Origin: Chromobacterium sp. IIBBL 290-4
GTDB lineage: Bacteria; Pseudomonadota; Gammaproteobacteria; Burkholderiales; Chromobacteriaceae
Length of the DNA: 64,000 bases
NCBI RefSeq assembly: GCF_024207115.1
Contig: NZ_CP100128.1
Span: forward strand, 2,976,001 to 3,040,000
Direction of reading: 5' to 3'
Shown: positions 50,393 to 59,039 of the stretch, piece by piece
Position numbering within the stretch: position 1 is the stretch's first letter
Layout: each line of letters starts with the position of its first letter
Notes under the pieces: generated by a model
Databases searched by the model: none
Told to the model about the DNA's origin: nothing
The model's input: the letters and a program-made list of their open reading frames with translations, nothing else
Translations under genes and position numbers: made by a program

Positions 50393-51423
50393 GGCTATGT
50401 CCCAATAATGTGTTGCAAGGGACGACCCACTGCCTCCTGCAAGCAGTGGCAAGGCTGCATGGTTTGCTGATAGCGCTCCAGCATCCGTCGCCACCCCAGA
50501 TAGTTTTCAAGGTATTTGGTGGCAACCCCGTGGAATCGAGCCATCCAAAGCTTCAAGCGGCTATGGTAGGCATTCACATGCTGGATATGGAACGCCCCCT
50601 CGCGTACCCGCTGTCCCGTCTTGGCATGCACGACTCGATGGGTAATGCCATGCTGCCTGGCAAAGGTCGAGTACACCGCTGCGCCGTCCGAACACAGGAT
50701 GGCGTCGCTATCCACCAACGGGGCTAAAGCCGCTTCCACATGAGCGCCATTGAGCTTCTTCAACTTGAAGTCCGCTATATGTCCCTCTCGGTCCTGCACC
50801 ACCATGATGGGAATCTGATCCGGCCCGGTTCCCCGTGTTTGGCTGACGCCACCCCGCTGGCGCGGCGCGCGGGGGAGGCACCGCTGCCCTTTGAATGATT
50901 CCAGAATGAAGGTTTCATCTACTTCGACGATGCCTCGGGCTTGCGCCGCCAGATGGTCTGATGCGCGATGCAAGAAGCGATGCCGCCATAGGAAAGCCGT
51001 GTTCTTGCTGATGCCGCATGCACGAGCGGCTGCTCGCACGGTCAAGCCATCCTGCAGTGCTTGGGCGTAGCTCAGCCAGCGATCGGCCTTGCGCAATTTG
51101 GCTAATGGACTGCCCGACAAGGCATTGCAGGTCCGGTGGCACTGTTTGCAGCGATAACGCCGCAGGCCTCGGCTCCAGCCCCATAACGCCAACTGGTTGG
51201 CCTCGGCCTGGCAGTGTGGGCAAGCCGTCAGGTCAGGCAAGGCGTCCTGAATGGCGTCATGGTGAGTGGGATGTTTAAGCGCAGAAGACAGCAAGCTCCT
51301 CTGTTTGAGCGTGAGCTGATCCAGTTGGGCAAGAAAACGCTGAAAACTCTGGGCATCCATGGCGCGACTCCCGGTCTGCTACTGTATTCAGCATAGCTCC
51401 CAACACGGAATTGGGACATAGCC
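50393..51423 (-). mobile_element. Complete IS1595-family insertion sequence, 1031 bp
   Basis: The element has terminal inverted repeats of 23 bp with 20 matches: 50393-50415 against the complement of 51401-51423. The first 14 bases (GGCTATGTCCCAAT) are identical. It encodes one transposase whose TAG stop lies within the left terminal repeat. Perfect 8-bp target duplications (TTATTTTT) flank it, so the insertion is recent or undisturbed and the copy is probably functional. No passenger genes. Confidence 0.95.
50395..51360 (-). CDS. IS1595-family transposase
   Basis: A 321-residue DDE-type transposase. An N-terminal zinc ribbon is formed by ACPHCQ and YRCKQCH, followed by a helix-turn-helix-like region ([25 protein letters not shown]). 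The catalytic domain has the first Asp in VEVDETFI, the second in LCSDGAAVY and the Asn/Lys part in [13 protein letters not shown] with [13 protein letters not shown]. These match the ISXO2-like/IS1595 group. No frameshift or stop is present, so it should be active. Confidence 0.95.
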   Translation of the reverse strand: MDAQSFQRFLAQLDQLTLKQRSLLSSALKHPTHHDAIQDALPDLTACPHCQAEANQLALWGWSRGLRRYRCKQCHRTCNALSGSPLAKLRKADRWLSYAQALQDGLTVRAAARACGISKNTAFLWRHRFLHRASDHLAAQARGIVEVDETFILESFKGQRCLPRAPRQRGGVSQTRGTGPDQIPIMVVQDREGHIADFKLKKLNGAHVEAALAPLVDSDAILCSDGAAVYSTFARQHGITHRVVHAKTGQRVREGAFHIQHVNAYHSRLKLWMARFHGVATKYLENYLGWRRMLERYQQTMQPCHCLQEAVGRPLQHIIGT

Positions 51424-51431
51424 TTATTTTT
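51424..51431. repeat. Right target site duplication of the IS
   Basis: TTATTTTT, identical to 50385-50392. Its first three bases are the TAA stop codon of the minus-strand gene that follows. Confidence 0.95.
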
Positions 51432-51984
51432 GCTCTGAGCAGGATGCTGCGCGGCTGAGGTCGCTTGGCGGTTCCAGCGCGGCGTCGGGTGCATTTTGAG
51501 GAATGGTGCCCACTATCAGCTTGCACGTCTTGTTGTCCATATCCACATCCAGCATGGCTTCGTAATCGCGCCCGGCTTGCGGGGTGAAGCGCACTGCCAG
51601 TGTTTTGCAGTGCCAATAGGTCGCATCGTTGAATGAACTGGTGATGGTGGCGACTTGTCTGGCGGGCAGGCGGTACTCCTCAAAATAGACTGATGAGAAC
51701 AGCTTGCTCACCTGGGGCATGGCGCGAAGGTTGGCCGTTTCCGGCATGCTTATGCTCTTATTGCTGGCCATGTGCAGGAAGGAGCTGAAAGATTGCGACT
51801 CCACAATATTTCCGTCCTTGCCGAACAGATTGAACTGATAGCAGCTTTGGCGGGGAAACACGCCCAGTCCCACGCCATTGCGCTGGAAAATCCGGATTCT
51901 GGCAGAGTCGTCGGTCTTGGCGGGTTCTTCGGCATGGCTGCCGAATGTGACCAGTAAGCAGAGTATGAGCAGCGCTTTTTGCAT
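51424..51984 (-). CDS. Secreted protein of unknown function
   Basis: A 186-residue protein with a clear Sec signal peptide (MQKALLILCLLVTFGSHA, cleavage probably before EEP). The mature part has four cysteines (CYQF, WHCK, TCKL, SCSEQ), room for two disulfides, and no family that I recognise. It is mostly beta-strand by pattern. Its stop codon lies in the IS target duplication, but coding length was not changed by the insertion because the duplication recreates the stop. It is convergent with tetR and lies downstream of the porin on the same strand, separated by a terminator. Confidence 0.75.
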   Translation of the reverse strand: MQKALLILCLLVTFGSHAEEPAKTDDSARIRIFQRNGVGLGVFPRQSCYQFNLFGKDGNIVESQSFSSFLHMASNKSISMPETANLRAMPQVSKLFSSVYFEEYRLPARQVATITSSFNDATYWHCKTLAVRFTPQAGRDYEAMLDVDMDNKTCKLIVGTIPQNAPDAALEPPSDLSRAASCSEQK

Positions 51985-52007
51985 CCTTATGTCATATTAT
52001 TGGTTTG

Positions 52008-52036
52008 AAAAAAGACCCGCCGAGGCGGGTCTTTTT
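52008..52036. terminator. Bidirectional terminator after the porin gene
   Basis: A perfect hairpin (52009-52021 with 52024-52036) with A run on the left and T run on the right, 41 bases after the porin stop on the minus strand. Confidence 0.88.
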
Positions 52037-52076
52037 CTGCTTCTGCGTTCGCAGGTTCTTGCGTCGAACCGTTGAA

Positions 52077-53120
52077 TTAGAAGTTGTGAACCAGGTTCAG
52101 GCCCAGAGCCTTCTGCTTGTCGTAGCCCTTGAACTTCAGTTCACCGTATTGAGCGCCAACGGTGGTGCGCTTGGACAGAGCGTAATCAGCGCCCAGCAGG
52201 TACTGGTCGTAGCCGGTGTTGTCTTGCTTCACGCTGTTGTACTTCACGTTGTCGCCGTGGGCGTACGTGAACTTCGGAGTAATAGCGCCGAAGCTGTACG
52301 AAGCAGTCAGTGCGTATTCAGAAGTCTTGGTCTTGGCGCCAGCAACTACAGTTTGCGGAGCGAAACCATTCCAAGCCAGGCTGGAAGCGCCTTGTTCTTG
52401 CTGGTAACCCAGGCCTACGAACAGGTTGTTGGCGTTGTAGCCAACTTCCACGCGGTGCTTGTCGTTGGCGATGCCAGCGATTTCGGATTCGTGGGTGTAA
52501 GCGTACTTGCCGAAGAAGCCGCTGTTTTCATAGCCCAGGCCGACGATGGAGGTTTCGTGCTGTTGGGAAGCCGCAGACTTGTCTTCCTTGGTGCCGTATT
52601 GCAGGGAGGCAGTCAGGCCCGGAACTACGGCCGGGAGGTCGTAGCGAACGGAGTTCTTCAGACGGGTGGCGTCGCGGGTGAAGATGCCCAGACCCAGGAT
52701 TTGGCTGTTGTAAGACCAAGCGTCAACCAGGCCCATGTCGCTGTCCAGGTAGTTGGACACGTTGCCGAAGCGCAGGGTACCCAGGTTGCTTTGCAGGCCC
52801 AGGAAGGAGTTGCGGTTAGCCAGGGTGCCGGTGCTGCCGCCGGTATATGCCTTGCCGGCGTTGGTGCCGTCGCTGTTGCCGTCGATGGCGAAGCCGCTTT
52901 CAACTTGCCAGATAGCCTTCAGGCCGTTGCCCAGATCTTCGGAACCCTTGAAGCCGATGCGGGAACCCAGGTCGTCGATATTGGTTTGCTTGGCGGCTTT
53001 GCCACCCAGGTCCAGGTTTTCAACGCCGGCTTTGATGGCGCCGTAGATGGTTACGTCAGCAAAAGCGGCAGCCGGCATGGAGGCTACCAGCAGGGCGATC
53101 AGACTTTTTTTCATGGTCAA
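52077..53120 (-). CDS. Outer membrane trimeric porin, Neisseria/Burkholderia type
   Basis: A 347-residue beta-barrel porin. The signal peptide MKKSLIALLVASMPAAAFA is followed by DVTIYGAIKAGVE, the typical gram-negative porin start. IGFKGSEDLGNGLKAIWQVE gives the conserved strands and the constriction loop region lies around residues 90-125. It ends in aromatic NLVHNF, the terminal Phe needed for BAM-dependent insertion. AAGGA lies before the ATG. It is monocistronic with a long AT-rich upstream region and a strong terminator. Confidence 0.95.
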   Translation of the reverse strand: MTMKKSLIALLVASMPAAAFADVTIYGAIKAGVENLDLGGKAAKQTNIDDLGSRIGFKGSEDLGNGLKAIWQVESGFAIDGNSDGTNAGKAYTGGSTGTLANRNSFLGLQSNLGTLRFGNVSNYLDSDMGLVDAWSYNSQILGLGIFTRDATRLKNSVRYDLPAVVPGLTASLQYGTKEDKSAASQQHETSIVGLGYENSGFFGKYAYTHESEIAGIANDKHRVEVGYNANNLFVGLGYQQEQGASSLAWNGFAPQTVVAGAKTKTSEYALTASYSFGAITPKFTYAHGDNVKYNSVKQDNTGYDQYLLGADYALSKRTTVGAQYGELKFKGYDKQKALGLNLVHNF

Positions 53121-53376
53121 GTCATCCTTTTTAGGTTTAGGAATGTGAGCGAATGCTATTGGCTGGGTTGTGAAAATGCAACTACGACAATGAGATTGTG
53201 TTGCTTACAAGCAACTAACTATCACTGATTTTCATTTTTAAATTCAAATTTGACCATGTAACTCATTGAATTGTAATGATTGAAATGGTTTGTTTGCGTC
53301 GTGAAGCTGGTTGTTGCATAAATGCTTCATAGCTCTTTAATGCTTATGCTTATTGGCTTCCTGGTTCTGATGAGAT
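53121..53376. other. AT-rich porin upstream region
   Basis: About 256 bases with no gene, clearly AT-rich. The porin promoter should be here; a pair TTACAA - 17 - TCAAAT on the minus strand (around 53245-53273) is one possibility. Only the AAGGA ribosome site next to 53120 is certain. Confidence 0.4.
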
Positions 53377-53406
53377 AAAAAAAAGCCCGCCATTGTAGGG
53401 GCGGGC
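53377..53406 (-). terminator. Orphan terminator, minus strand
   Basis: A 7-bp GC stem (53385-53391 with 53400-53406) followed by eight T on the minus strand. No T run on the plus side. No protein gene ends here. Confidence 0.85.
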
Positions 53407-53470
53407 TGAAAAATCAACGTGACTTGAAGTGAATCTGGCCAGCGCGACTTGCGGCTAACTAAATTCGCTT
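53377..53470 (-). ncRNA. Candidate small RNA upstream of the porin gene
   Basis: A transcription unit of about 94 bases with no open frame of note. It begins about 7 bases after a good sigma70-like promoter (53477-53505) and ends at a strong minus-strand terminator with eight T (53377-53406). The interval between is AT-rich at its 5' part and ends with the GC hairpin, as is usual for small regulatory RNAs. It lies 256 bases before the porin ATG on the same strand. The alternative is an attenuated leader of the porin transcript. Predicted by eye only. Confidence 0.45.
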
Positions 53471-53476
53471 TCGATC

Positions 53477-53505
53477 ATCTTAAAAGAAAGCATTGACTAT
53501 GTAAA
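53477..53505 (-). promoter_or_regulatory. Sigma70-like promoter of the candidate small RNA
   Basis: On the minus strand TTTACA (53505-53500), a 17-base spacer and TAAGAT (53482-53477). Five of six and four of six consensus bases with ideal spacing. Confidence 0.5.
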
Positions 53506-53695
53506 TTGAGCAATTGTTCGAATTTCATTTCAATATTGTTACTGCATTGTTTCTATGCCTTTGATATTTATAAATAAAATCGCATTGAGTTGTTTTTGGG
53601 TTGAAATGTGCATATGACGAATGATGCTTTTTTGCCACGGTTTGAAGTGGCGCCAAGGCGCTGAGGTAAGATGCGCCGCAGATTTCGAGCTGAAT

Positions 53696-53706
53696 GGGGG
53701 GGGGGG
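53696..53706 (+). repeat. G11 homopolymer tract in front of the DUF2520 gene
   Basis: Eleven consecutive G, ending 6 bases before the ATG at 53713. It occupies the Shine-Dalgarno position and also lies inside an in-frame upstream extension from an ATG at 53671. Such tracts are prone to slippage. Confidence 0.95.
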
Positions 53707-53712
53707 CGGTTG

Positions 53713-54573
53713 ATGGCGGATTTGAGCGTGTCGGTGATAGGCATGGGGCGCTTGGGGCGAAGCTTGGCGCGCTTGGTGTCCTTGGCGGATGGTTACTGCG
53801 TGCGGGATCTGTTGCTGAGGCGCGAAAGCGAGTCCAGCGCCGTGCGGGGCTTTGTCGGCGATGGGCGGGTGGTGTTCCGCTTGGAGGAGTTGGTTGCTGC
53901 GGACTTGTATCTGTTGGCGGTGCCGGATGCGGCGATTGCTGATTGCGCCAGGGCGCTGGCGGCGGCTGACGTGGTGCCGGCCGGCAGCGTGGTGTTTCAC
54001 GCCAGCGGCGTGAGCGAGTCGACGTTGTTGCGGCCTTTGGCGGAGAAGGGGGCATGGATTGGCAGTTTGCACCCCGCGTTTTCATTTGCAGACCCGGCTC
54101 GGGCGGTGGAGGGGTTTGCCGGTACGTTGTGCGCGGTAGAAGGTGATGAGCGGGCGTGTCAGGGGTTGGAAAGGTTTGCCGCGAGGATAGGCGGACGGCC
54201 GTTTCGATTGGCTGCGGGCGGCAAGGCGGCTTATCACGCCAGTTTGTCAGTGGCGTCCAATTATCTGGTCGCCTTGACGGCGATGGCGGGGCAGTTGGCG
54301 GGCCAGGCAGGCGTGCCGGCGGATCTGGCGGGGCCGCTGTTGGGTGGTTTGATGCGGCAGACGCTGGAGAATGCCTTGGCGCTGGGGCCGTATCAGGCGT
54401 TGACGGGGCCCATTGTTCGTGGAGACGCGGATACGGTGGCTCAGCATTTAATGGTGCTGGGCGATTCGGGCTTGGCCGAGGCGTATCGGGCGATGGGCCG
54501 GCGAACGGTGGCGCTCGCCGGCGATAGGGTGTCGGATGCGCAGCGGGAGAAGCTGCTGGCGCTGCTGTCCTGA
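53713..54573 (+). CDS. Rossmann-like/DUF2520 oxidoreductase-like protein
   Basis: A 286-residue protein with an N-terminal NAD(P)-binding fold (LSVSVIGMGRLGRSLARL, then DLYLLAVPDAAIADCA) and a C-terminal helical DUF2520 domain (GSLHPAFSFADP, and AAYHASLSVASNYLVALTAMA). It is related to pyrroline-5-carboxylate reductase and 6-phosphogluconate dehydrogenase-like proteins, but the substrate is unknown. The G11 tract stands at the ribosome site. An in-frame ATG at 53671 could give a 14-residue longer product read through the tract. It is convergent with pncB, with one base between the stop codons. Confidence 0.85.
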   Translation: MADLSVSVIGMGRLGRSLARLVSLADGYCVRDLLLRRESESSAVRGFVGDGRVVFRLEELVAADLYLLAVPDAAIADCARALAAADVVPAGSVVFHASGVSESTLLRPLAEKGAWIGSLHPAFSFADPARAVEGFAGTLCAVEGDERACQGLERFAARIGGRPFRLAAGGKAAYHASLSVASNYLVALTAMAGQLAGQAGVPADLAGPLLGGLMRQTLENALALGPYQALTGPIVRGDADTVAQHLMVLGDSGLAEAYRAMGRRTVALAGDRVSDAQREKLLALLS

Positions 54574-54574
54574 T

Positions 54575-55783
54575 TTATTGCGGCGGCGGCAGTTTGAAAA
54601 CCTGCCGCAGATAAGCCAGAAAGGTTTCGTCGCTGCACATGGTTTTGCCGGGGCTGTCGGACAGCTTGGCTACCGGCTGGCCATTGCAGCTGACCAGCTT
54701 GAGCACGATCTGCAGCGGTTCCAGTCCCATATCGTTGGTGAAGTGGGTGCCAATGCCGAAGCTGACCTGTATATGCGGGCTGAAGTGGCGGTGCAGTTGC
54801 AGCGCGCTGTCCACGCTGAGGCCATCGCTGAAAGTCAGCATCTTGGCGGCCGGGTCGATGCGCAGCTTGCGGTAATGCGCGATCGCCTTTTCTCCCCATA
54901 TATAAGGATCGCCGCTGTCGTGGCGCAGGCCGTCGAACAGTTTGGCGAAGTAAAGGTCGAAATCCGCCAAGAACGCATCCATGCCGACCACGTCGGTCAG
55001 CGCGATGCCCAGGTCGCCGCGGTATTCCTGCACCCAGGATTCCAATGCCGCTTTCTGAAAGTCTCTCAGCCGTACGCCCAGCGCCTGGAAGGCCTGGAAG
55101 AACTCATGCGCCATGGTGCCGATGGGGGTGATGCCTAGCTGGCGCGCCAGGTAGACATTGCTGGTGCCGCGGAAGATTTGCGGCAGGGCGCGGTTCAGCT
55201 GTTCGATGACATATTCCTGCCAATCGCGGCTGAAGCGGCGGCGGGTGCCGAAGTCGGCGATCAGCAAGGGGAAGCGTTGCTCCGCCGCTTCCTCGCGCTG
55301 GAAGCGCTCAAGTTCGGCCAACTTGGCCGCCAGCCGGCGGCGGCCTTCTTCGCGTACGGATGGGCTGTCCAGCGGCTGGAAGTACAGCTCGTTGACGATG
55401 GCCAGCACGAAAATCTCGAAGAACATCGCCTGCACCATCGGGCCCCTGATATGGATGGCGAGCTGGCCGGCCTCTTCGCTGACGGTGATGAAGCGGCGCT
55501 GCAGATGGAACAATTCCAGATAGTCGACGAAATCGCTCTTGATGAAACGCAGGCTGCGCAGGTAGTCCAGCTCGTCCGGGCAGAAGCGCAGCTGGCACAG
55601 CAAGTCGAGTTGCGCCTCCAGCTTTTCTTTCAGCTCGGATAAGGGCGTGTCCGGGTGGTTGCGGCAGCGGAATTCGTACTCGCCATGCGCGGCCGGGAAT
55701 TGGTGCAGCACCACCTGCAGCATGGTGAATTTGTACAGGTCGGTGTCCAGCAGCGACTGGATGATGGGCGTGTTCTTGGGCAT
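54575..55783 (-). CDS. pncB: Nicotinate phosphoribosyltransferase
   Basis: Makes nicotinate mononucleotide from nicotinate and PRPP with ATP hydrolysis, for NAD salvage. The 402-residue protein begins with the conserved [20 protein letters not shown], has the phosphorylated-His region [13 protein letters not shown] and [14 protein letters not shown]. Length and order are standard. It is 22 bases downstream of the next minus-strand gene. Confidence 0.96.
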   Translation of the reverse strand: MPKNTPIIQSLLDTDLYKFTMLQVVLHQFPAAHGEYEFRCRNHPDTPLSELKEKLEAQLDLLCQLRFCPDELDYLRSLRFIKSDFVDYLELFHLQRRFITVSEEAGQLAIHIRGPMVQAMFFEIFVLAIVNELYFQPLDSPSVREEGRRRLAAKLAELERFQREEAAEQRFPLLIADFGTRRRFSRDWQEYVIEQLNRALPQIFRGTSNVYLARQLGITPIGTMAHEFFQAFQALGVRLRDFQKAALESWVQEYRGDLGIALTDVVGMDAFLADFDLYFAKLFDGLRHDSGDPYIWGEKAIAHYRKLRIDPAAKMLTFSDGLSVDSALQLHRHFSPHIQVSFGIGTHFTNDMGLEPLQIVLKLVSCNGQPVAKLSDSPGKTMCSDETFLAYLRQVFKLPPPQ

Positions 55784-55805
55784 GGGGTGCGCCTGATGAT
55801 ATGTG

Positions 55806-56510
55806 CTAGGCCGCGTGGATGACGAAAATGGCCGGGCGCTTATGCAGGTCCGGCATGTCTTTGGGCCAGTCTTGCACGCGGTGGCTGACGATGGTTTGCG
55901 ACGGCAGCGTCAGGTCGCAGGCTACCGCGAGGCGGGTAGAGGGTGCCAGCGTTTCGCGCAATTGGACAAGCAGCGCGTTGTTGCGGTAGGGGGTTTCGAT
56001 GAATAGCTGGGTCTCGTTGTTCTTGCGCGAGCGCTGTTCCAGCTCTTTCACCAGTTTGGCTTTTTCGGCTGCGTCCACGGGCAGGTAGCCATGGAAGGCG
56101 AAGCATTGGCCGTTGGCGCCGCTGGCCATCAGCGCCAGCAGGATGGAGGAGGGGCCGATCAAAGGCTCGACGCGGATGCCGTGGCGGTGCGCCAGCGCCA
56201 CCAGTTGCGCGCCGGGGTCGGCCACGGCCGGGCAGCCGGCTTCGGAAGTCAGGCCGACATCCTGGCCGGCTTGCAGCGGCGCGAGCAGGGCGGCGACATC
56301 GGCTTCCTTGGTGTGTTCGTTCAGCGTGCTCATGGACAGCTCGCGGATGGGTGTCGTTACGCCCAGCGCTTTTAAATGCTTGCGCGCGGTTTTTTCCGCC
56401 TCCACCACAAAGTGGGTAATGTGGATCACTTTGGCGCGTTCGCCTTCCGGCAGCCAGGCGATGTTTTCGTCGCCCAGCGGGGCGGGGATCAGAAACAGCG
56501 TGCCGCTCAT
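55806..56510 (-). CDS. Tetrapyrrole-methylase-fold methyltransferase (RsmI-related)
   Basis: A 234-residue SAM-dependent methyltransferase of the tetrapyrrole (corrin/porphyrin) methylase superfamily, close to RsmI. It has [14 protein letters not shown] at the start, [19 protein letters not shown] (the SAM-binding region) and [13 protein letters not shown]. True RsmI methylates 16S rRNA C1402; this shorter version lacks the usual C-terminal domain and may be a paralogue. The ATG overlaps the yceF stop as ATGA, so they are coupled. Confidence 0.85.
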   Translation of the reverse strand: MSGTLFLIPAPLGDENIAWLPEGERAKVIHITHFVVEAEKTARKHLKALGVTTPIRELSMSTLNEHTKEADVAALLAPLQAGQDVGLTSEAGCPAVADPGAQLVALAHRHGIRVEPLIGPSSILLALMASGANGQCFAFHGYLPVDAAEKAKLVKELEQRSRKNNETQLFIETPYRNNALLVQLRETLAPSTRLAVACDLTLPSQTIVSHRVQDWPKDMPDLHKRPAIFVIHAA

Positions 56511-57088
56511 CGCAACACCTCCACGCCTTCGTTCGCCAGCATGGTGATCAACTGGAACAACGGCACGCCGATCAGCGCGTTGGGGTCGTCGGACTCCACT
56601 TTTTCCAATAGCGCGCCGCCCAGGCCTTCGCTCTTGGCGCTGCCCGCGCAATGCAGCGCGTCGGGTTCGCGGGTGAGATAGTCGCGGATTTGCGATTCGG
56701 TCAACTGGCGCAGCGTCACCTTGGTGATGCCGACGCATTCCTGCAGCGCGCCGCTGTGGCTGTTGTACAACGCCAGCGCCGAGTGAAATACGACAGTCCG
56801 GCCGCTCATCCATTTGAGCATTTCCACGCCGTTTTCATAACTGCCGGGCTTGCCGATCTGCTTGCCGTCCAGCAGCGCCACTTGGTCTGAGCCTATGATC
56901 AGCGCTTTCGGATATTTGTCCGCCAGCGATCGCGCCTTGGTGCGCGCTAGGCGCACCGCGGTTTCCAGCGCGGTTTCGCCGGCTAGCGGCGTTTCGTCGC
57001 AGATGGGCGGTTCGGCGCGGAAGGGTAGGCCCAGGCGGGCGATGATTTCTTGGCGATAGCGCGAGGTGGATGCCAGTACAATGTGCAT
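56507..57088 (-). CDS. yceF: Maf-like nucleotide pyrophosphatase, YceF subfamily
   Basis: A 193-residue Maf/HAM1-fold enzyme that hydrolyses modified nucleotides (YceF prefers m7GTP). It shows VLASTSRYRQEIIARLGLPF, the ETA block, IIGSDQVALLDG and CAGSAKSEGLG. The neighbouring divergent yceD-rpmF genes are the E. coli context of yceF, which supports the subfamily. The ATG at 57088 was chosen by homology; the open frame runs further upstream without support. Confidence 0.93.
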   Translation of the reverse strand: MHIVLASTSRYRQEIIARLGLPFRAEPPICDETPLAGETALETAVRLARTKARSLADKYPKALIIGSDQVALLDGKQIGKPGSYENGVEMLKWMSGRTVVFHSALALYNSHSGALQECVGITKVTLRQLTESQIRDYLTREPDALHCAGSAKSEGLGGALLEKVESDDPNALIGVPLFQLITMLANEGVEVLR

Positions 57089-57207
57089 GGATGAAAGCCT
57101 GGTTTCGGCAGCCCGGTTTCGCGTCTTCGCGATCGAGTAGGATATGTCCGGAGCTAGCCTTGTTTCTTTTGACAAATCAGCGGAATGGATTGTACCATGC
57201 GGAGTTT

Positions 57208-57711
57208 ATGTCTAAACCGATTTTGATCGATCCGCTCAAGTTCGCCCGGGAGGGGCGTTCGTTGGCTGGCAAAATGCCGGTCGGCGAACTGGATGAGCGT
57301 ATTCGTGGCGACCTCGCAGACGCTTCCGGAGAAGTGTCGTATCAGCTCGAAGGCTTTATCGACGAGTTGCAACGCCCTGCGTTGCGCATTCGTCTGGCCG
57401 CGGGTTTGAACGTCACTTGTCAGCGTTGTCTGGATGGCATGCCGTTCAGCCTGGACACCGATTCGGTGCTCACGCTGTTCACTAGCCAAGACAAACTGGA
57501 AGAAGCCTGCGAGCTGGACGACACGCTGGATGCGATTCTCGCCGAGCCCGAGCTCGACGCGACTGCGCTGATCGAAGACGAAATCATTATGGGCTTGCCG
57601 CATGCGCCGAAACACGACGAATGCGGCAGGGATACTCTCTCGCTCGCCAAGGCTGACAAGCCCAATCCGTTTGCGGTGCTGGCGGCGCTTAAGAGACCCA
57701 AGTCCGAGTAA
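57208..57711 (+). CDS. yceD: DUF177 protein YceD
   Basis: A 167-residue acidic protein with the DUF177 cysteine pair (VTCQRCLDGM) and the C-terminal block ALIEDEIIMGLPHAPKHDEC. Homologues (YceD/DUF177) are linked to 23S rRNA accumulation and always precede rpmF. It has a GGAG ribosome site 3 bases from the ATG and is first in the rpmF-plsX-fab cluster, 48 bases before rpmF. Confidence 0.95.
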   Translation: MSKPILIDPLKFAREGRSLAGKMPVGELDERIRGDLADASGEVSYQLEGFIDELQRPALRIRLAAGLNVTCQRCLDGMPFSLDTDSVLTLFTSQDKLEEACELDDTLDAILAEPELDATALIEDEIIMGLPHAPKHDECGRDTLSLAKADKPNPFAVLAALKRPKSE

Positions 57712-57759
57712 CCCAGATTCGCTATTTCTGAATCTACTTGAATTTCTTAGGAGTCGACC

Positions 57760-57939
57760 ATGGCTGTTCAACAGAACAAAAAGTCCCCGTCCAAGCGCGG
57801 CATGCATCGTGCACACGATTTTCTGACCGCTCCGGCTCTGGCAGTTGAAGCCAGCACCGGTGAAGCCCACCTGCGTCACCACATCAGCCCGAACGGCTTC
57901 TACCGTGGCCGCAAGGTTGTGAAGACCAAGGGCGAGTAA
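57760..57939 (+). CDS. rpmF: 50S ribosomal protein L32
   Basis: A 59-residue protein: [20 protein letters not shown] is the classical L32 opening, and the tail [15 protein letters not shown] is conserved. It lacks the four-Cys zinc motif of C-plus L32 forms. TAGGAG lies before the ATG. plsX follows after 57 bases. Confidence 0.98.
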
Positions 57940-57996
57940 TTCGCTCCCGTTCTTCGCATCCTATCCTTAAAGTAGGCACTATTACCGCATTCGTTG

Positions 57997-59034
57997 ATGA
58001 CTATCACCGTCGCGGTTGATGCTATGGGCGGTGACGTTGGCCTCAAGGTTACCGTCCCGGCATCGATCCAATTCCTGCAAGACCACCCCGACATCCATCT
58101 GATTCTCGTAGGCGACCAGCCAGCCCTTGAGGCGGAACTGGCCCTGCACGATGGCGCCGTGCGTGAGCGCATCCTCATCCAGCATGCTACCCAAGTGGTG
58201 GGCATGGACGAGGCGCCTCAGCTCGCCCTCAAGAATAAAAAAGATTCGTCGATGCGGGTGGCAATCAATCTGGTCAAGGAAGGCAAGGCTCAGGCCGCCG
58301 TGTCCGCCGGCAATACCGGCGCGCTGATGGCGACCGCGCGTTTCGTCCTCAAGACCATTCCGGGCATCGACCGTCCCGCCATCGCCAAGCTGCTGCCTAA
58401 TGTAAAAGGCACGTCTTGCGTATTGGATCTGGGCGCCAACGTCGATTGCACTCCAGAACAACTGTTGCAGTTCGGCATCATGGGTTCCGAGCTGATGGCT
58501 GGCCTGCAAGGCAAGTCCAATCCTTCCGTCGGCCTGCTGAATATCGGCAGCGAAGACATCAAGGGCAACGACAATATTAAAAAGACTGCCGAACTGCTGC
58601 GCCAGTCGGAGCTGAATTTCTACGGCAACGTAGAAGGCGACGACATCTGCAAGGGCACGGTGGATGTGGTAGTCTGCGACGGTTTTACCGGCAACGTGGC
58701 GCTTAAAACAGCTGAGGGGCTGGCGCATATGTTCGCCGTATTCCTGAAAGAAGAGTTCAGCCGCAGTTGGTGGACGCGCTTGTGCGCGCTGGCCGCTCTG
58801 CCGGTGCTGGGGCTCTTCAAGAAGCGCATCGATCCGCGCCGCTACAACGGGGCCAGCTTGCTGGGCCTGCGCGGCATCGTGGTGAAAAGCCACGGCGGCG
58901 CCGATGTCACAGGATTCCGTTACGCGTTGGCGCAGGCATGCGAGGAGGCCGGCTCCGACGTGATTGGTCACATCGCCGAACGGGTTGCTAAACAACTAGA
59001 TAATCTCAAGCAATCCGAGGCAGAAGCGAACTGA
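57997..59034 (+). CDS. plsX: Phosphate acyltransferase PlsX
   Basis: Converts acyl-ACP to acyl-phosphate, the acyl donor for PlsY in phosphatidic acid synthesis; a peripheral membrane enzyme. The 345-residue protein has [27 protein letters not shown] and [14 protein letters not shown]. The start is the ATG at 57997, just after an in-frame TTG. fabH begins 5 bases after its stop. Confidence 0.97.
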   Translation: MTITVAVDAMGGDVGLKVTVPASIQFLQDHPDIHLILVGDQPALEAELALHDGAVRERILIQHATQVVGMDEAPQLALKNKKDSSMRVAINLVKEGKAQAAVSAGNTGALMATARFVLKTIPGIDRPAIAKLLPNVKGTSCVLDLGANVDCTPEQLLQFGIMGSELMAGLQGKSNPSVGLLNIGSEDIKGNDNIKKTAELLRQSELNFYGNVEGDDICKGTVDVVVCDGFTGNVALKTAEGLAHMFAVFLKEEFSRSWWTRLCALAALPVLGLFKKRIDPRRYNGASLLGLRGIVVKSHGGADVTGFRYALAQACEEAGSDVIGHIAERVAKQLDNLKQSEAEAN

Positions 59035-59039
59035 CATAC

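Noticed and set aside
52005..53228. A 407-codon plus-strand frame opposite the porin gene
   Set aside because: Antisense of a clear porin with signal peptide and terminal Phe; Val/Ala/Gln-rich with no domain.
55806..56510. Calling this gene rsmI outright
   Set aside because: It is shorter than RsmI and lacks the C-terminal domain; the superfamily assignment is safe but the rRNA target is not.
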